NCBI GenBank assembly: GCA_902796445.1
Contig: CADBPJ010000029.1
Location: 1 to 39,973 of the forward strand
Source: an uncultured Ruminococcus sp.
GTDB lineage: Bacteria > Bacillota > Clostridia > UBA1381
Length of the DNA stretch: 39,973 nt
Direction of reading: 5' to 3'
Shown: one piece after another, positions 25,504-34,062 of the stretch
Layout: every line of letters starts with the position of its first letter
Position numbering within the stretch: the stretch's first letter is position 1
Position numbers and translations under genes: made by a program
Notes under the pieces: generated by a model
Told to the model about the DNA's origin: nothing
The model's database searches: none
Seen by the model: only the letters and a program-made list of their open reading frames with translations

Positions 25504-27210
25504 TTATTCAGCCTTTTGATATACAGGGATATTATCACTCTCTACATAAAACCAGCCATTGCTTACTTTTTCCTTTGTCCAATAATCCACCCATTCACCT
25601 TCGGGAAGATATACCTTTCTTCCGTCTTCTTTAGCTGTCATAGGTGCAACTATCAGATTGTCACAGAAGATATACTCGTCATCTATTGAATACGTTTGTG
25701 TATCATTCGTATAGTCTGCAACCAATGCACGTACAGGCGGCTTGCCTGTTTCTTTGTACTCTTTAAATGCTTGCTTTAGCATTGGAATGAGCTGTTGTCT
25801 TACGTTAAGAAGGTCTATTACCTCTTTTTCGCAATCATATTCTTTCCAAGGCATTTCAGGATAGCACCATGCATTTATCAAGCACTGCACAGAAAATACA
25901 GTTGACTGTAAACGTCTTAACAAATCCTTTTTTGATGATGCATTTCTGAGTTCAGGTGTCCAAAGTATTCCTGAAAATCCTGAGTTTACCACGCCACGAA
26001 TAAAATCCTTGTGGTCATACAAGTCACTGTATAGTACAAACGGATATGAAGCTGCTAATGCACCTGCATTACGCACCTCTGAAAGTGTCGGGGTGTCTCC
26101 CAATGCCTTTAATATCGTTTGCATGTACAACGTACCGAACATCTGATGATACTGCTCACCATCCATACCTGACGGAAATTCGACGCAGTTGGGGAAACTC
26201 CAATCATGAACAAAATCACTGTTGTCACACTCATCAAGCTTAAATCCGTCTATGCCCATATCAACAAGGTATTCCTTATGGTGCTTTGCAAAAATCTTCT
26301 GTGCCTCATCTGTTGCAAAGTCAGGTATCAGTCCCTGCCATACCTCGTAGTCACCACTGTAGTCATGTAAATCCTTGTATATAGGCGATGTCGCATTTAC
26401 AAAAGCATGCTCCCATAGATTTATATGGAAGTTATTGTCTTTAAGATACTTTATAACCTCCTTATAGTTCGGATAACGCTCCTTATCCCACAAATACGAG
26501 CAAGAATACGAGCTTGACTGCCAACCCGGCTCAAGACCTATTATATCTACAGGAATATTGTTGTCTCTGAAATACTTTGCAAGCTCTATTATCTCATCGC
26601 CCGTGTTCTTTGCATACGCTCTGTACATTACACCAAGCCCCCATTCGGGAACATCACAGCCGCCACCTGAGAACATATTGTACTGCGACACTACATCAAG
26701 AATATTTTCACCCTCAAATATGTATACATCAATACCTTTTGCGACGGGAATTTCGACTGACATTACAGTTGTTTCCTGCAAACCGCATTTTTTGTATAAG
26801 TCCGCTGCTGATGCGATAATGGTATTGTTTTCAACAGGCTTTCTGTTCTTATTTTTACCATAACCGCAACACACTTCAATATATCTTGCTGTATCAAAAT
26901 ACATTCCGTAGCCTTTATTTGTTACAAAGAACGGAACAGGTGCGTGTGAATCGCCTGTGTTTGCAGCAGGGTCCGAGTTTGCACGAAGTGCCAGCTTATG
27001 GTTTTTATGATTAAATCCCTTTAGCTGCAAACCAAATCCAAATACTTCTTCTCCGAATTCCAACGGGAATTCCAAAACACAGCCGCGTGCCGTTGTTTTA
27101 AACTTGAAATTATCCGTATTATATTTTATTTCTGTTTCTTGATAATTTAGTCCCTTGCAGTAATTACTCGGTACGATCTTCTCTGGAGTTCCAAATGTAA
27201 TTTTTTTCAT
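25504..27210 (-). CDS. GH31-family glycosidase (alpha-glucosidase/alpha-xylosidase type)
   Basis: 568 residues, no signal peptide. Family features are the N-terminal beta-sandwich (FGFGLQLKGFNHK), PVDIIGLEPGWQ at barrel strand 3, GIDGFKLDECDNSD carrying the nucleophile aspartate, and the late NLIVAPM segment with GEWVDYWTKE. It is shorter than most GH31 enzymes (650-800), mainly at the N-terminus and C-terminal domains. The specificity (glucose, xylose, galactose, sulfoquinovose) cannot be assigned. GAGGTGAT precedes the ATG. It probably belongs with the convergent sugar operon. Confidence 0.9.
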   Translation of the reverse strand: MKKITFGTPEKIVPSNYCKGLNYQETEIKYNTDNFKFKTTARGCVLEFPLEFGEEVFGFGLQLKGFNHKNHKLALRANSDPAANTGDSHAPVPFFVTNKGYGMYFDTARYIEVCCGYGKNKNRKPVENNTIIASAADLYKKCGLQETTVMSVEIPVAKGIDVYIFEGENILDVVSQYNMFSGGGCDVPEWGLGVMYRAYAKNTGDEIIELAKYFRDNNIPVDIIGLEPGWQSSSYSCSYLWDKERYPNYKEVIKYLKDNNFHINLWEHAFVNATSPIYKDLHDYSGDYEVWQGLIPDFATDEAQKIFAKHHKEYLVDMGIDGFKLDECDNSDFVHDWSFPNCVEFPSGMDGEQYHQMFGTLYMQTILKALGDTPTLSEVRNAGALAASYPFVLYSDLYDHKDFIRGVVNSGFSGILWTPELRNASSKKDLLRRLQSTVFSVQCLINAWCYPEMPWKEYDCEKEVIDLLNVRQQLIPMLKQAFKEYKETGKPPVRALVADYTNDTQTYSIDDEYIFCDNLIVAPMTAKEDGRKVYLPEGEWVDYWTKEKVSNGWFYVESDNIPVYQKAE

Positions 27211-27280
27211 GTCATCACCTCATACATCGTTATTATTATATTTTAAAACAATCACAAACCCTACAGGATTTATTGTGGCC

Positions 27281-27309
27281 ATTCTATCATACAGAATATG
27301 TAATGTCAA
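27281..27309 (-). promoter_or_regulatory. GH31 gene promoter
   Basis: Minus-strand TTGACA (27304-27309), 17-bp spacer, TAGAAT (27281-27286), about 70 bases upstream of the ATG. Confidence 0.75.
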
Positions 27310-27540
27310 TAGTTTCTAAAATAATATTTTATGCTAATTCACGATTTTCGAAGATTTTCGGAGAAATCCCGACCATCTTTTTATTGTCGTGAATTAATAA
27401 ACCGCCCCAAAAGTTAGGGAACAGTTTGGGAACGTGTCTCTTTTTGTTTTAAACAGTTTGACATATTGCTCTGGCTCGTCTACTCATTTTTTGGAACAGT
27501 TTGGGGACTGTTCTGTCGTATCAATAAACTGCCAATACAT

Positions 27541-27569
27541 AAAGGGGTGTGCAAAACGCACACCCCTTT
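27541..27569. terminator. Perfect 12-bp hairpin
   Basis: AAAGGGGTGTGC (27541-27552) pairs with GCACACCCCTTT (27558-27569), loop AAAAC. T-rich flanks are weak, so a terminator role is likely but not certain. Confidence 0.55.
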
Positions 27570-27678
27570 CCGCTTTATTATAAGCATCCCTTTATTCCTG
27601 TTCCTTTTACCTGTTTATGCTGAAGCTTTGACTGTAAGTTGTCAAGTGCTTCACCGAAACGGCTGTTTCAAACAAATG

Positions 27679-27717
27679 CTCCCAAAGCCAGTGTTTATCA
27701 GGCTTTGGGAGTGTTTT
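27679..27717. terminator. 11-bp hairpin, possible terminator of the defence-like operon
   Basis: CTCCCAAAGCC (27679-27689) pairs perfectly with GGCTTTGGGAG (27701-27711); TGTTTT follows on the plus strand. It lies 43 bases beyond the end of the minus-strand operon that stops at 27754. Confidence 0.6.
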
Positions 27718-27753
27718 GCATTATTTTAATTAGAGTATAACACACTATGGTCA

Positions 27754-28827
27754 TTAACTATTTTGTTCTTCAATAAGCTGGTTGTATATGCTTTTGGCAG
27801 TGTCCTGAAATTCCTTTATAATAATATCTTGCTCATCTCTCATAAATGGATGAGGAGTCATAACATCGTCTTCTTCAATAAATGTTTGACACATATCTAC
27901 TTTTAAGTCTTCACCCTTGAAATTAATATTAATAATAAATTCATTGGATTCTTTGCTATTATAATATCGTAATTTCATAGATGAAATATAAAATCCTTCT
28001 GCAATACATTTTTGGACAAACTCATTGTTTCTTAACCCTTGTCCATTTAAAATTGCCTGACTAATGCCTGAAAGATTATTATTTTCATCACCTGTAATTT
28101 CCTCTTCAGAATAACTATCATCATCTTCAGATAATTCATATTTCTTTACTGTCAAAGCTGTAACCGTTTTTATTTTCCATTGATTAAACTTGTGTTCCAT
28201 CAATAAATCAAAAAATTTAACTCTATTTTCTTTGTTCAATAATCCAAAGTTTAAACGCTTAATATTAAATAAGTTTGGTTCATTGTCAACTTTTCTTAGA
28301 CCATCAAATAAATTAATTACTCGCGAAGCATCATATGAAGATTGTTGTCTTATATCAACAATCGCTTTATGTTCACTGTTTTTCCTGATATATACTCTAA
28401 GGTTTCTAGGCTCATATTCAAAAATTTTATTTTTTCCAGCTGTTTTTTTATAATAAACCATTTCTAAAGTGATATCAGCATCCGTCTTTATAGGTCTTGA
28501 AATATTGTATTCACCCATTTTTGCTGATCTTCTTGCATTAATACTTTGAGTAATAACATCTAAAATATCTTCGTCATTATTAGGTGTTGCAATTTCAAAT
28601 ATTAATGATTTTTCATAAGTATTCGATCCATATAAAAGCTCCTGAAAATCAGACAAATCCCTAACTCCCATAAAAATGGTATAAACTTCCTCGGAAAGTT
28701 TCTTTGAGTTATTTGAAGTTAGAAATATATTTTTAGTTTTAAAAAAAGCTTTTAGTGCAGCAGGTCTTATTTTCTGCTCTTCAATCAATCGTTTATATTC
28801 TGTACAATCCACATAGCATTCAATCAT
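27754..28827 (-). CDS. Protein of unknown function, last gene of the xre-fic-nuclease operon
   Basis: 357 residues, mixed alpha/beta, no signal peptide or membrane span. There is a very acidic segment at about residues 240-258 (SEDDDSYSEEE) that looks like a linker between a larger N-terminal and a smaller C-terminal domain (about 260-357, FVQKCIAEGFYISSMKLRYYN). I do not recognise a family or catalytic motif. A GTG nine bases upstream overlaps the nuclease stop, but AGGAAGG lies 7-8 bases before the ATG at 28827, so that start is preferred. Tight coupling to the nuclease gene suggests the two proteins work together. Confidence 0.8.
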   Translation of the reverse strand: MIECYVDCTEYKRLIEEQKIRPAALKAFFKTKNIFLTSNNSKKLSEEVYTIFMGVRDLSDFQELLYGSNTYEKSLIFEIATPNNDEDILDVITQSINARRSAKMGEYNISRPIKTDADITLEMVYYKKTAGKNKIFEYEPRNLRVYIRKNSEHKAIVDIRQQSSYDASRVINLFDGLRKVDNEPNLFNIKRLNFGLLNKENRVKFFDLLMEHKFNQWKIKTVTALTVKKYELSEDDDSYSEEEITGDENNNLSGISQAILNGQGLRNNEFVQKCIAEGFYISSMKLRYYNSKESNEFIININFKGEDLKVDMCQTFIEEDDVMTPHPFMRDEQDIIIKEFQDTAKSIYNQLIEEQNS

Positions 28828-28832
28828 TTCTA

Positions 28833-29777
28833 TCACCTTCCTGTATCTACCGGAGACAATTCTCTATTATCAATAAATTCTATTTTGATTTTATTACACA
28901 TATCATCATCAGGTGGATTTTCAGTTCCCTTTAATGCCTGAATGAAGTTTTCGTTAATGAATTGAACATCATTCGCCGTACGGGGATAAAAAACAAAAAC
29001 ATATTCATCTGCTGCTTGCATTTGATAGAATTTAAATATACTCCACATATATTTAAAACTCTCAACAATATTTTCATCAAAAGAAAATACGATATATTGC
29101 ATTTTAGGAATATTTATCGAAATATTTGTTCTGCTATCAATTTCTGTTTTATAATATGTATCTAACCCCAAGAAATATTTGGAATATAGATATTCTAGAG
29201 TCATATAAGTCCCACTTTTCTGATTTGAGTTATTGATGCTTGGATAAATAAATTTAAATTCCTTAGTAAAAGTTGTAATAATTTTATCCCTCAAAGAATT
29301 CCATCTATTTATCTCATTATTGCTTGCGATATATATAGTAATTGGGTCTCTTCTCGATATTGCAGAAAGTTTATTAATGCTCTTTTTAAATTTAACATCA
29401 TCATATTTATCATTTGCATGTACCAAAAGTAACCCTGTGTTTATTACAACATCATCCAATGGCAAATCTAATAATTCATCCGTGTTTTGTGCACAATCAA
29501 TAGAATTAATAAGTTCTTTAACCCAGTCAGAAATATTTTTATCGGTTATAGAAACCATTTGTCTATTTTTACATTCAACTACTATCCCTTGTTTGTGACT
29601 TTTATATGGGTGATTTAATGATAAAAGGATATCAAGTCCATGCGTTTGTTTTTTATGTAAACTTTTTTTGCATTTAATCTCACGATCTCGTGCTATCTCA
29701 GTCCATCCAAACCCTTCAAAAAGTTTTTCGCCATACCCTTCTAGTTTCTCTCCTATTTTTTTTGCATTTTCTCCCAT
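28833..29777 (-). CDS. PD-(D/E)xK nuclease-like protein of a putative defence operon
   Basis: 314 residues. The first ~75 residues have the restriction-endonuclease-like core: helix GYGEKLFEGFGW with Glu17, Asp49 in HGLDILLSL, and Glu68-x-Lys70 in VVECKNR. These are the metal-binding residues of PD-(D/E)xK nucleases such as the Mrr type. The remaining ~240 residues are unknown and may recognise the target. The ATG overlaps the preceding stop by one base (TAATG). DNA cleavage is inferred from the motif only. Confidence 0.75.
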   Translation of the reverse strand: MGENAKKIGEKLEGYGEKLFEGFGWTEIARDREIKCKKSLHKKQTHGLDILLSLNHPYKSHKQGIVVECKNRQMVSITDKNISDWVKELINSIDCAQNTDELLDLPLDDVVINTGLLLVHANDKYDDVKFKKSINKLSAISRRDPITIYIASNNEINRWNSLRDKIITTFTKEFKFIYPSINNSNQKSGTYMTLEYLYSKYFLGLDTYYKTEIDSRTNISINIPKMQYIVFSFDENIVESFKYMWSIFKFYQMQAADEYVFVFYPRTANDVQFINENFIQALKGTENPPDDDMCNKIKIEFIDNRELSPVDTGR

Positions 29778-30472
29778 TATTTTTCACTACCTTTCGGGAA
29801 ACAGATTTTTTTAATTATTTCCAAAACAGATTCTTCTATATCTTCTTTATTTTTGTATATAACAACAGATCCGGACGAAAATATCGTAAAAGCAACTTTG
29901 TTTTCGGAATCCGAATCAAATGCCGAAAACGATAGTTGTTTAATATTTTTTAAATATTTTTTTAGAATTACTTTATAATTATCATAAGCAGATAAATCAA
30001 CTGAACAATTTGCAATTATACCATCATCAATGATAACATCTTCTATTTTTACCTTTGTTATAGAAACATCTTTTTCAAGAAAGGAATTGTAAATGGCATC
30101 TTCTATATCAGTAGAAATATTATCTATTATAACTTCATTATGTAGAATAATAGAAAGAGTTGTAAGCAATTTTAGAACTATATTTTTATTTCCCCAAACA
30201 TCTATTAATTTATCTTTTAAACTAATAGAAAATTTGGCTACAGAGGTTGTTTTCACTGGAATAATTTCAACTTTTGCTTCTAAAAAATTATATCTGGTTT
30301 CATTCTTCGTATGTTCAAATACATAGTAACCATCCATCCAATCATATGAACATTCATTGATTACAAATTTTTCCCCATCACTTTCCCAATTCAATAATTC
30401 ATTTGAATAATTAATTAAATTAATATTTTTTGTTGGCTTAAATTTAAAGAATGAAAGTTTTTGAAACGCCAT
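29777..30472 (-). CDS. Protein of unknown function with a possible TBP-like segment
   Basis: 231 residues, rich in Ile, Lys, Asn and Asp, no membrane spans. No named family recognised. The C-terminal stretch (about 192-223: FTIFSSGSVVIYKNKEDIEE) resembles the strand-turn-strand-helix of a TATA-binding-protein-like repeat (IFSSGK...). The similarity is short and only suggestive. Its ribosome site lies in the last codons of fic (AGGAGG within ..LRRY-stop), so it is coupled to fic and followed by the nuclease. Confidence 0.7.
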   Translation of the reverse strand: MAFQKLSFFKFKPTKNINLINYSNELLNWESDGEKFVINECSYDWMDGYYVFEHTKNETRYNFLEAKVEIIPVKTTSVAKFSISLKDKLIDVWGNKNIVLKLLTTLSIILHNEVIIDNISTDIEDAIYNSFLEKDVSITKVKIEDVIIDDGIIANCSVDLSAYDNYKVILKKYLKNIKQLSFSAFDSDSENKVAFTIFSSGSVVIYKNKEDIEESVLEIIKKICFPKGSEK

Positions 30473-30473
30473 G

Positions 30474-31211
30474 TTAGTACCTCCTTAATACTAATTTCAA
30501 ATACTCGTCCAACTGCTGTTCTTCCAATTCTGCAACAAAGTCTGCAAAAGGTTGCAAATCATCATTAACCGCATACTGTTCTAATGCGTTATAGTAATCA
30601 AGCCTTTTTTCTTTATCAATCGAAACAGGTAAAAATCCTTGTATCATCAGCTGATAATTCATAAGTAATCTGCTTGTGCGACCATTTCCGTCTATGAAGG
30701 GATGAATACGCACAAATTCTGCGTGTGCCCATGCTGCAAGTTCTATTGGGTTTAAAGCAGTTTTATACTTCAAATCTTCATAGAATCCTTTAATCTGCAT
30801 ATACATTTCATTTCCTGCCGGCGGAGTAAAACCAGCACCACTTATGCGTACTTCCTGATTTCTGTATATGCCACCAACAATAATGTTTTCAGTAAGTATT
30901 GCATGCAAATCCTTAACAATACTTTCAGTCAAGGGCTTGTTTTCAACTATACATTTTTTTAGATACTCATATGCTTTTTTATGATTTACAACTTCATAAA
31001 TCTCACGAAGTTCTTTACCGCCTATTGAAACACCATCCTCTAACACAACTTTTGTTTCTATAAGTGTTAGCGTGTTACCTTCTATTGCAGTAGAGTTATG
31101 AGTGAACCTTAATTCAAAATCCTTTTCATATGAAGAAAGAGTAACAGAGTCTATTTGGGATTTGTTCTGCTCGTATTTAATCTTTTTTGCCAAAATTCTT
31201 TCAAAATCCAT
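30474..31211 (-). CDS. Fic-domain protein with N-terminal inhibitory motif
   Basis: Fic proteins usually transfer AMP (or another nucleotide part) onto hydroxyls of target proteins. The 245-residue protein has the full active site HPFIDGNGRTSR (His170 to Arg181) and the flap region RISGAGFTPPAG. The inhibition motif is Ser40-x3-Glu44-Gly45 (STAIEGN), which places the inhibitory helix on the same chain before the Fic core (class II). The xre gene ends two bases upstream. Target unknown; the neighbours suggest a defence or toxin role. Confidence 0.92.
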   Translation of the reverse strand: MDFERILAKKIKYEQNKSQIDSVTLSSYEKDFELRFTHNSTAIEGNTLTLIETKVVLEDGVSIGGKELREIYEVVNHKKAYEYLKKCIVENKPLTESIVKDLHAILTENIIVGGIYRNQEVRISGAGFTPPAGNEMYMQIKGFYEDLKYKTALNPIELAAWAHAEFVRIHPFIDGNGRTSRLLMNYQLMIQGFLPVSIDKEKRLDYYNALEQYAVNDDLQPFADFVAELEEQQLDEYLKLVLRRY

Positions 31212-31212
31212 T

Positions 31213-31425
31213 TTATTTTTCCTCTCTTATAAATTCACATATATCGCTTATATCACAATCAAGACAATCTGCAATTCTTAATAATACCGTCATAGATACT
31301 GATTCATCACGACGTAGCTTAGTCATTGTATTGGGGGCAACTTCTGCTGCCTTTCTCAAATCTGCTTTGCCCATTTTTTTATCAACAAGTAATTTCCATA
31401 ACTTGTTATATGAAATCTTACGCAT
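31213..31425 (-). CDS. Small XRE-type helix-turn-helix regulator
   Basis: 70 residues forming little more than one XRE DNA-binding domain (KADLRKAAEVAPNTMTKLRR). GAGGTGA precedes the ATG. It is the first gene of the xre-fic operon and probably represses it. The GxCDISDICEF end matches the YqaE/cro-like short regulators common in Clostridia. Confidence 0.88.
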   Translation of the reverse strand: MRKISYNKLWKLLVDKKMGKADLRKAAEVAPNTMTKLRRDESVSMTVLLRIADCLDCDISDICEFIREEK

Positions 31426-31455
31426 AGTTCACCTCTAAAACACATTATTAAATAT

Positions 31456-31484
31456 ATTATATCACAATTAGTAATTCTTTTCAA
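31456..31484 (-). promoter_or_regulatory. Promoter of the xre-fic-nuclease operon
   Basis: Minus-strand TTGAAA (31479-31484), 17-bp spacer, TATAAT (31456-31461). Confidence 0.8.
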
Positions 31485-31570
31485 GATACTTTCGCAATAA
31501 TTTGAGAATTGTTAGTTTGAAAATGCAATTGTTAATCTAAATAAACGATTTAATACAGAACATCACCACT

Positions 31571-31613
31571 TCATCAATCAAAAATCAAGTCATAAATCAT
31601 TTTTGATTGATGA
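31571..31613. repeat. Perfect 15-bp inverted repeat between the two divergent defence operons
   Basis: TCATCAATCAAAAAT (31571-31585) and ATTTTTGATTGATGA (31599-31613), 13-base spacer. It lies midway between the divergent promoters at 31456-31484 and 31658-31686. It could be an operator for one of the xre products or a transcription barrier. Confidence 0.65.
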
Positions 31614-31657
31614 TTAAGTACAAATGTGAAATTTCTTCACTTTTTATTATAAAATCA

Positions 31658-31686
31658 TTGATTTGTTATATAACACGTGGTATAAT
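31658..31686 (+). promoter_or_regulatory. Promoter of the xre-methylase-helicase operon
   Basis: TTGATT (31658-31663), 17-bp spacer, TATAAT (31681-31686), then GGAGGGAT before the ATG at 31723. Confidence 0.8.
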
Positions 31687-31722
31687 TAAGGTATTATTCA
31701 AACTATTATCGGAGGGATCAGT

Positions 31723-32013
31723 ATGTGCGAAGCAATAACTGAAAATAAGCGTGCAGAGCTCATATCCACTTTGGCAGAAAATCTGCCGGTTTTCCGTGCA
31801 AAGCTTGGAGCTACGCAGGATACATTTGCACAGCGAATAGGACTTACTAAAACTACACTTAATCATATAGAGAACCGTAAGAAGGAGCTTACATGGAGCA
31901 ATTTTATAACCATTGTCCTTCTTCTTATCCAAAACGAAGATACAAAACCGTTGGTAGAATTTATGGGATTGTATCCGGAAGAGCTTGAAAGCTTCCTGAC
32001 ATTCAAAGAGTAA
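31723..32013 (+). CDS. XRE-family regulator in front of the restriction-modification genes
   Basis: 96 residues with an XRE helix-turn-helix in the first ~75 (FRAKLGATQDTFAQRIGLTK, TLNHIENRKKELTW). It precedes the methylase gene by about 100 bases on the same strand. Many restriction-modification loci carry such a controller protein that times methylase and nuclease expression; that role is inferred from position. Confidence 0.85.
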   Translation: MCEAITENKRAELISTLAENLPVFRAKLGATQDTFAQRIGLTKTTLNHIENRKKELTWSNFITIVLLLIQNEDTKPLVEFMGLYPEELESFLTFKE

Positions 32014-32112
32014 GTAGAACCAAATATACTACCTTTAAGATTGAAGAATTTAAGTAGATACAAAATTATGAATATAATTCAAATCTACAATAACCGGTAA
32101 AGGAGGATTTTC

Positions 32113-34062
32113 TTGTCAGATTTAATTGTGATTGATAAATATCCTGTCAAAGAGGCACTTAAAAGACTTCTTGAAGACAAAACGACAGGAAAAAATATAA
32201 TATTTGCAACGGATATGTATTCAGATTACGGATACACCGAATTAAATACAATGACTGTACACGCAATAATGGGTTTTTCTTCCTGCGACATACAGCCAAG
32301 AGTGCGCAAAGCGCAGGCGGAACAAAATCTCCGTACACGAAAAAAAGCGGAGGTTTTCACTCCGACGTGGATATGCAATATGATGAATAACCATTGTGAC
32401 AGCGAATGGTTTGGACGTAAAGATGTGTTCAACCGTACGGACAATGAAAATCATTGGTATTCCACTTGTGAGCGAATTATATTTCCTGAAGGCAAAACAT
32501 GGCAGCAGTATGTTGACTCACGTCGGCTTGAAATAACGTGCGGTGAAGCTCCTTATCTTGTTTCACGGTATGACACAACAACGGGCGAAATTATTCCGAT
32601 AAAAGAGCGTATCGGTCTGCTTGACAGAAAGCTCCGCATAGTAAACGAGAATACCACCGATGAAGAGGAATGGCTCAAATGGACAGAACGTGCATTTGAG
32701 AGTGTTTATGGTTATGAGTTTCAGGGCGATAATCTTTTGATTGCAAGAATAAATATGCTTGTAACGTTTTGTGATTATCTTAGAGAACGTTGGCACAGAG
32801 AAGCAACAGCAACGGAAATAAAAAAAATTGCAAATATTATTGCATGGAATTTATGGCAGATGGACGGACTTGCCGACAGTGTTCCTCTTGGAATACCGGA
32901 AGATAATTACTCTCAGATATCTTTGTTAGATGAAAATGACGAGAAAGAAACGCCCTCAGTTAGTTGCAAAATAAAGGATTGGCGTGATAATCGTCCAAAG
33001 ATATTCAGAAAGCTCAAGGATAAAAACGAAAGAGGTGTTAATATGAAATTTGATTATGTAATCGGAAACCCACCGTATCAGGAATCATCCGAAGGAACAT
33101 CTGATAAGCCGATTTATAATTATTTTATGAACGAGGCATACAAAGTAAGTGAAAAAGTTGAACTCATAACTCCAGCCAGATTTCTCTTTAACACAGGAAA
33201 AACCCCAAAGATATGGAATCAACAGATGCTATATGATAAACATTTAAAGGTTTTGCATTATGAGCAGGATAGCAGTAGAGTTTTTTCAAACACTGATATA
33301 AAGGGCGGTGTTGCGGTAACTTACCGTGATGCCACTCGAAATTTTGGAGCAATTGAAGTATTTACACATTTTAAGGAGTTAGAATCTTTGAAGAAAAAAG
33401 TGAATGGAGAAAAATCGTTAAGCGAATTAATTTATGCTCCTGAAAGCTATAAATTCACAAAACAAATCCATGAAGATATATCTGACATTAAAGATTATTT
33501 GAGCAACGGACATGACTATGATTTAACAACTAATATTTTCGATAAATTGGCGGATATTGCATTCTTCGACAAAATCCCGAATGATGGAAATGAATATATA
33601 CAAATTTACGGAAGAAAAAACAATGAGAGAATTTACATGCATATCAGAAAAGATTATATAATTGAACATGAAAATTTGTTAAAATGGAAAGTGTTTTTGC
33701 CAAAGTCAAATGGATCAGGAGCAATTGGAGAAGCTTTAAGTACACCGCTTTGCGGTACACCGCTTTGCGGTCATACTCAATCATTTATTAGCATTGGTTC
33801 GTTTGATACTCAATCAGAAGCAGAAGCTTGCTTGAAATATATCAAATCAAAATTTGCTCGTTCATGTTTAGGGATTTTAAAAGTTACACAAGACAATAAA
33901 AAAGCAACCTGGCGATACGTCCCTCTCCAAAATTTCACTACTGACAGTGATATTGACTGGAGCGTATCTATCCCCGAAATCGATAAGCAACTTTATAAAA
34001 AGTACAACTTGACTCAGGAAGAAATTGACTTTATTGAAAGCCATGTTAAGGAGATGAACTGA
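32113..34062 (+). CDS. N6-adenine DNA methyltransferase (Eco57I-like)
   Basis: 649 residues. It has the adenine-methylase motif IV NPPY at about 319-322 (YVIGNPPYQES), the upstream VFTPTWICNMM at about 80-90 and a SAM-site-like LEITCGEAPYL at about 141-149. The C-terminal third (about 450-649) is the likely target-recognition part. The start is a TTG at 32113 with AAAGGAGG six bases upstream. Two exact 15-bp tandem copies in the recognition part encode TPLCG twice. The stop overlaps the next gene by one base (TGATG). Probably the modification subunit of the restriction system. Confidence 0.9.
   Translation: MSDLIVIDKYPVKEALKRLLEDKTTGKNIIFATDMYSDYGYTELNTMTVHAIMGFSSCDIQPRVRKAQAEQNLRTRKKAEVFTPTWICNMMNNHCDSEWFGRKDVFNRTDNENHWYSTCERIIFPEGKTWQQYVDSRRLEITCGEAPYLVSRYDTTTGEIIPIKERIGLLDRKLRIVNENTTDEEEWLKWTERAFESVYGYEFQGDNLLIARINMLVTFCDYLRERWHREATATEIKKIANIIAWNLWQMDGLADSVPLGIPEDNYSQISLLDENDEKETPSVSCKIKDWRDNRPKIFRKLKDKNERGVNMKFDYVIGNPPYQESSEGTSDKPIYNYFMNEAYKVSEKVELITPARFLFNTGKTPKIWNQQMLYDKHLKVLHYEQDSSRVFSNTDIKGGVAVTYRDATRNFGAIEVFTHFKELESLKKKVNGEKSLSELIYAPESYKFTKQIHEDISDIKDYLSNGHDYDLTTNIFDKLADIAFFDKIPNDGNEYIQIYGRKNNERIYMHIRKDYIIEHENLLKWKVFLPKSNGSGAIGEALSTPLCGTPLCGHTQSFISIGSFDTQSEAEACLKYIKSKFARSCLGILKVTQDNKKATWRYVPLQNFTTDSDIDWSVSIPEIDKQLYKKYNLTQEEIDFIESHVKEMN
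33741..33770 (+). repeat. Tandem 15-bp repeat inside the methylase gene
   Basis: TACACCGCTTTGCGG occurs twice head to tail without mismatch. Each unit contains the dyad CCGC-ttt-GCGG and encodes TPLCG in frame. Change in copy number would lengthen or shorten the protein by 5 residues without a frameshift. Confidence 0.85.

Larger units (their letters stand above)
27310..27753. other. Gene-poor segment with several repeats at the edge of the accessory region
   Basis: No convincing gene. It holds a 10-bp inverted repeat TAATTCACGA/TCGTGAATTA (27335-27344, 27387-27396), a 13-bp direct repeat GGAACAGTTTGGG (27418-27430 and 27493-27505) with a third partial copy AACAGTTTG (27452-27460), a 7-bp dyad GAACAGT/ACTGTTC inside the second copy, and the two hairpins listed separately. 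The content changes from sugar metabolism to defence and mobility genes here, so this may be an old insertion boundary. Confidence 0.5.

Noticed and set aside
27466-27729. Plus-strand open frame of 87 codons in the gene-poor segment.
   Set aside because: No ribosome site, and it runs through two perfect hairpins and a repeat. Low-complexity sequence.
33741-33770. The tandem repeat as a CRISPR or minisatellite.
   Set aside because: Only two 15-bp units without spacers, in frame inside a gene.
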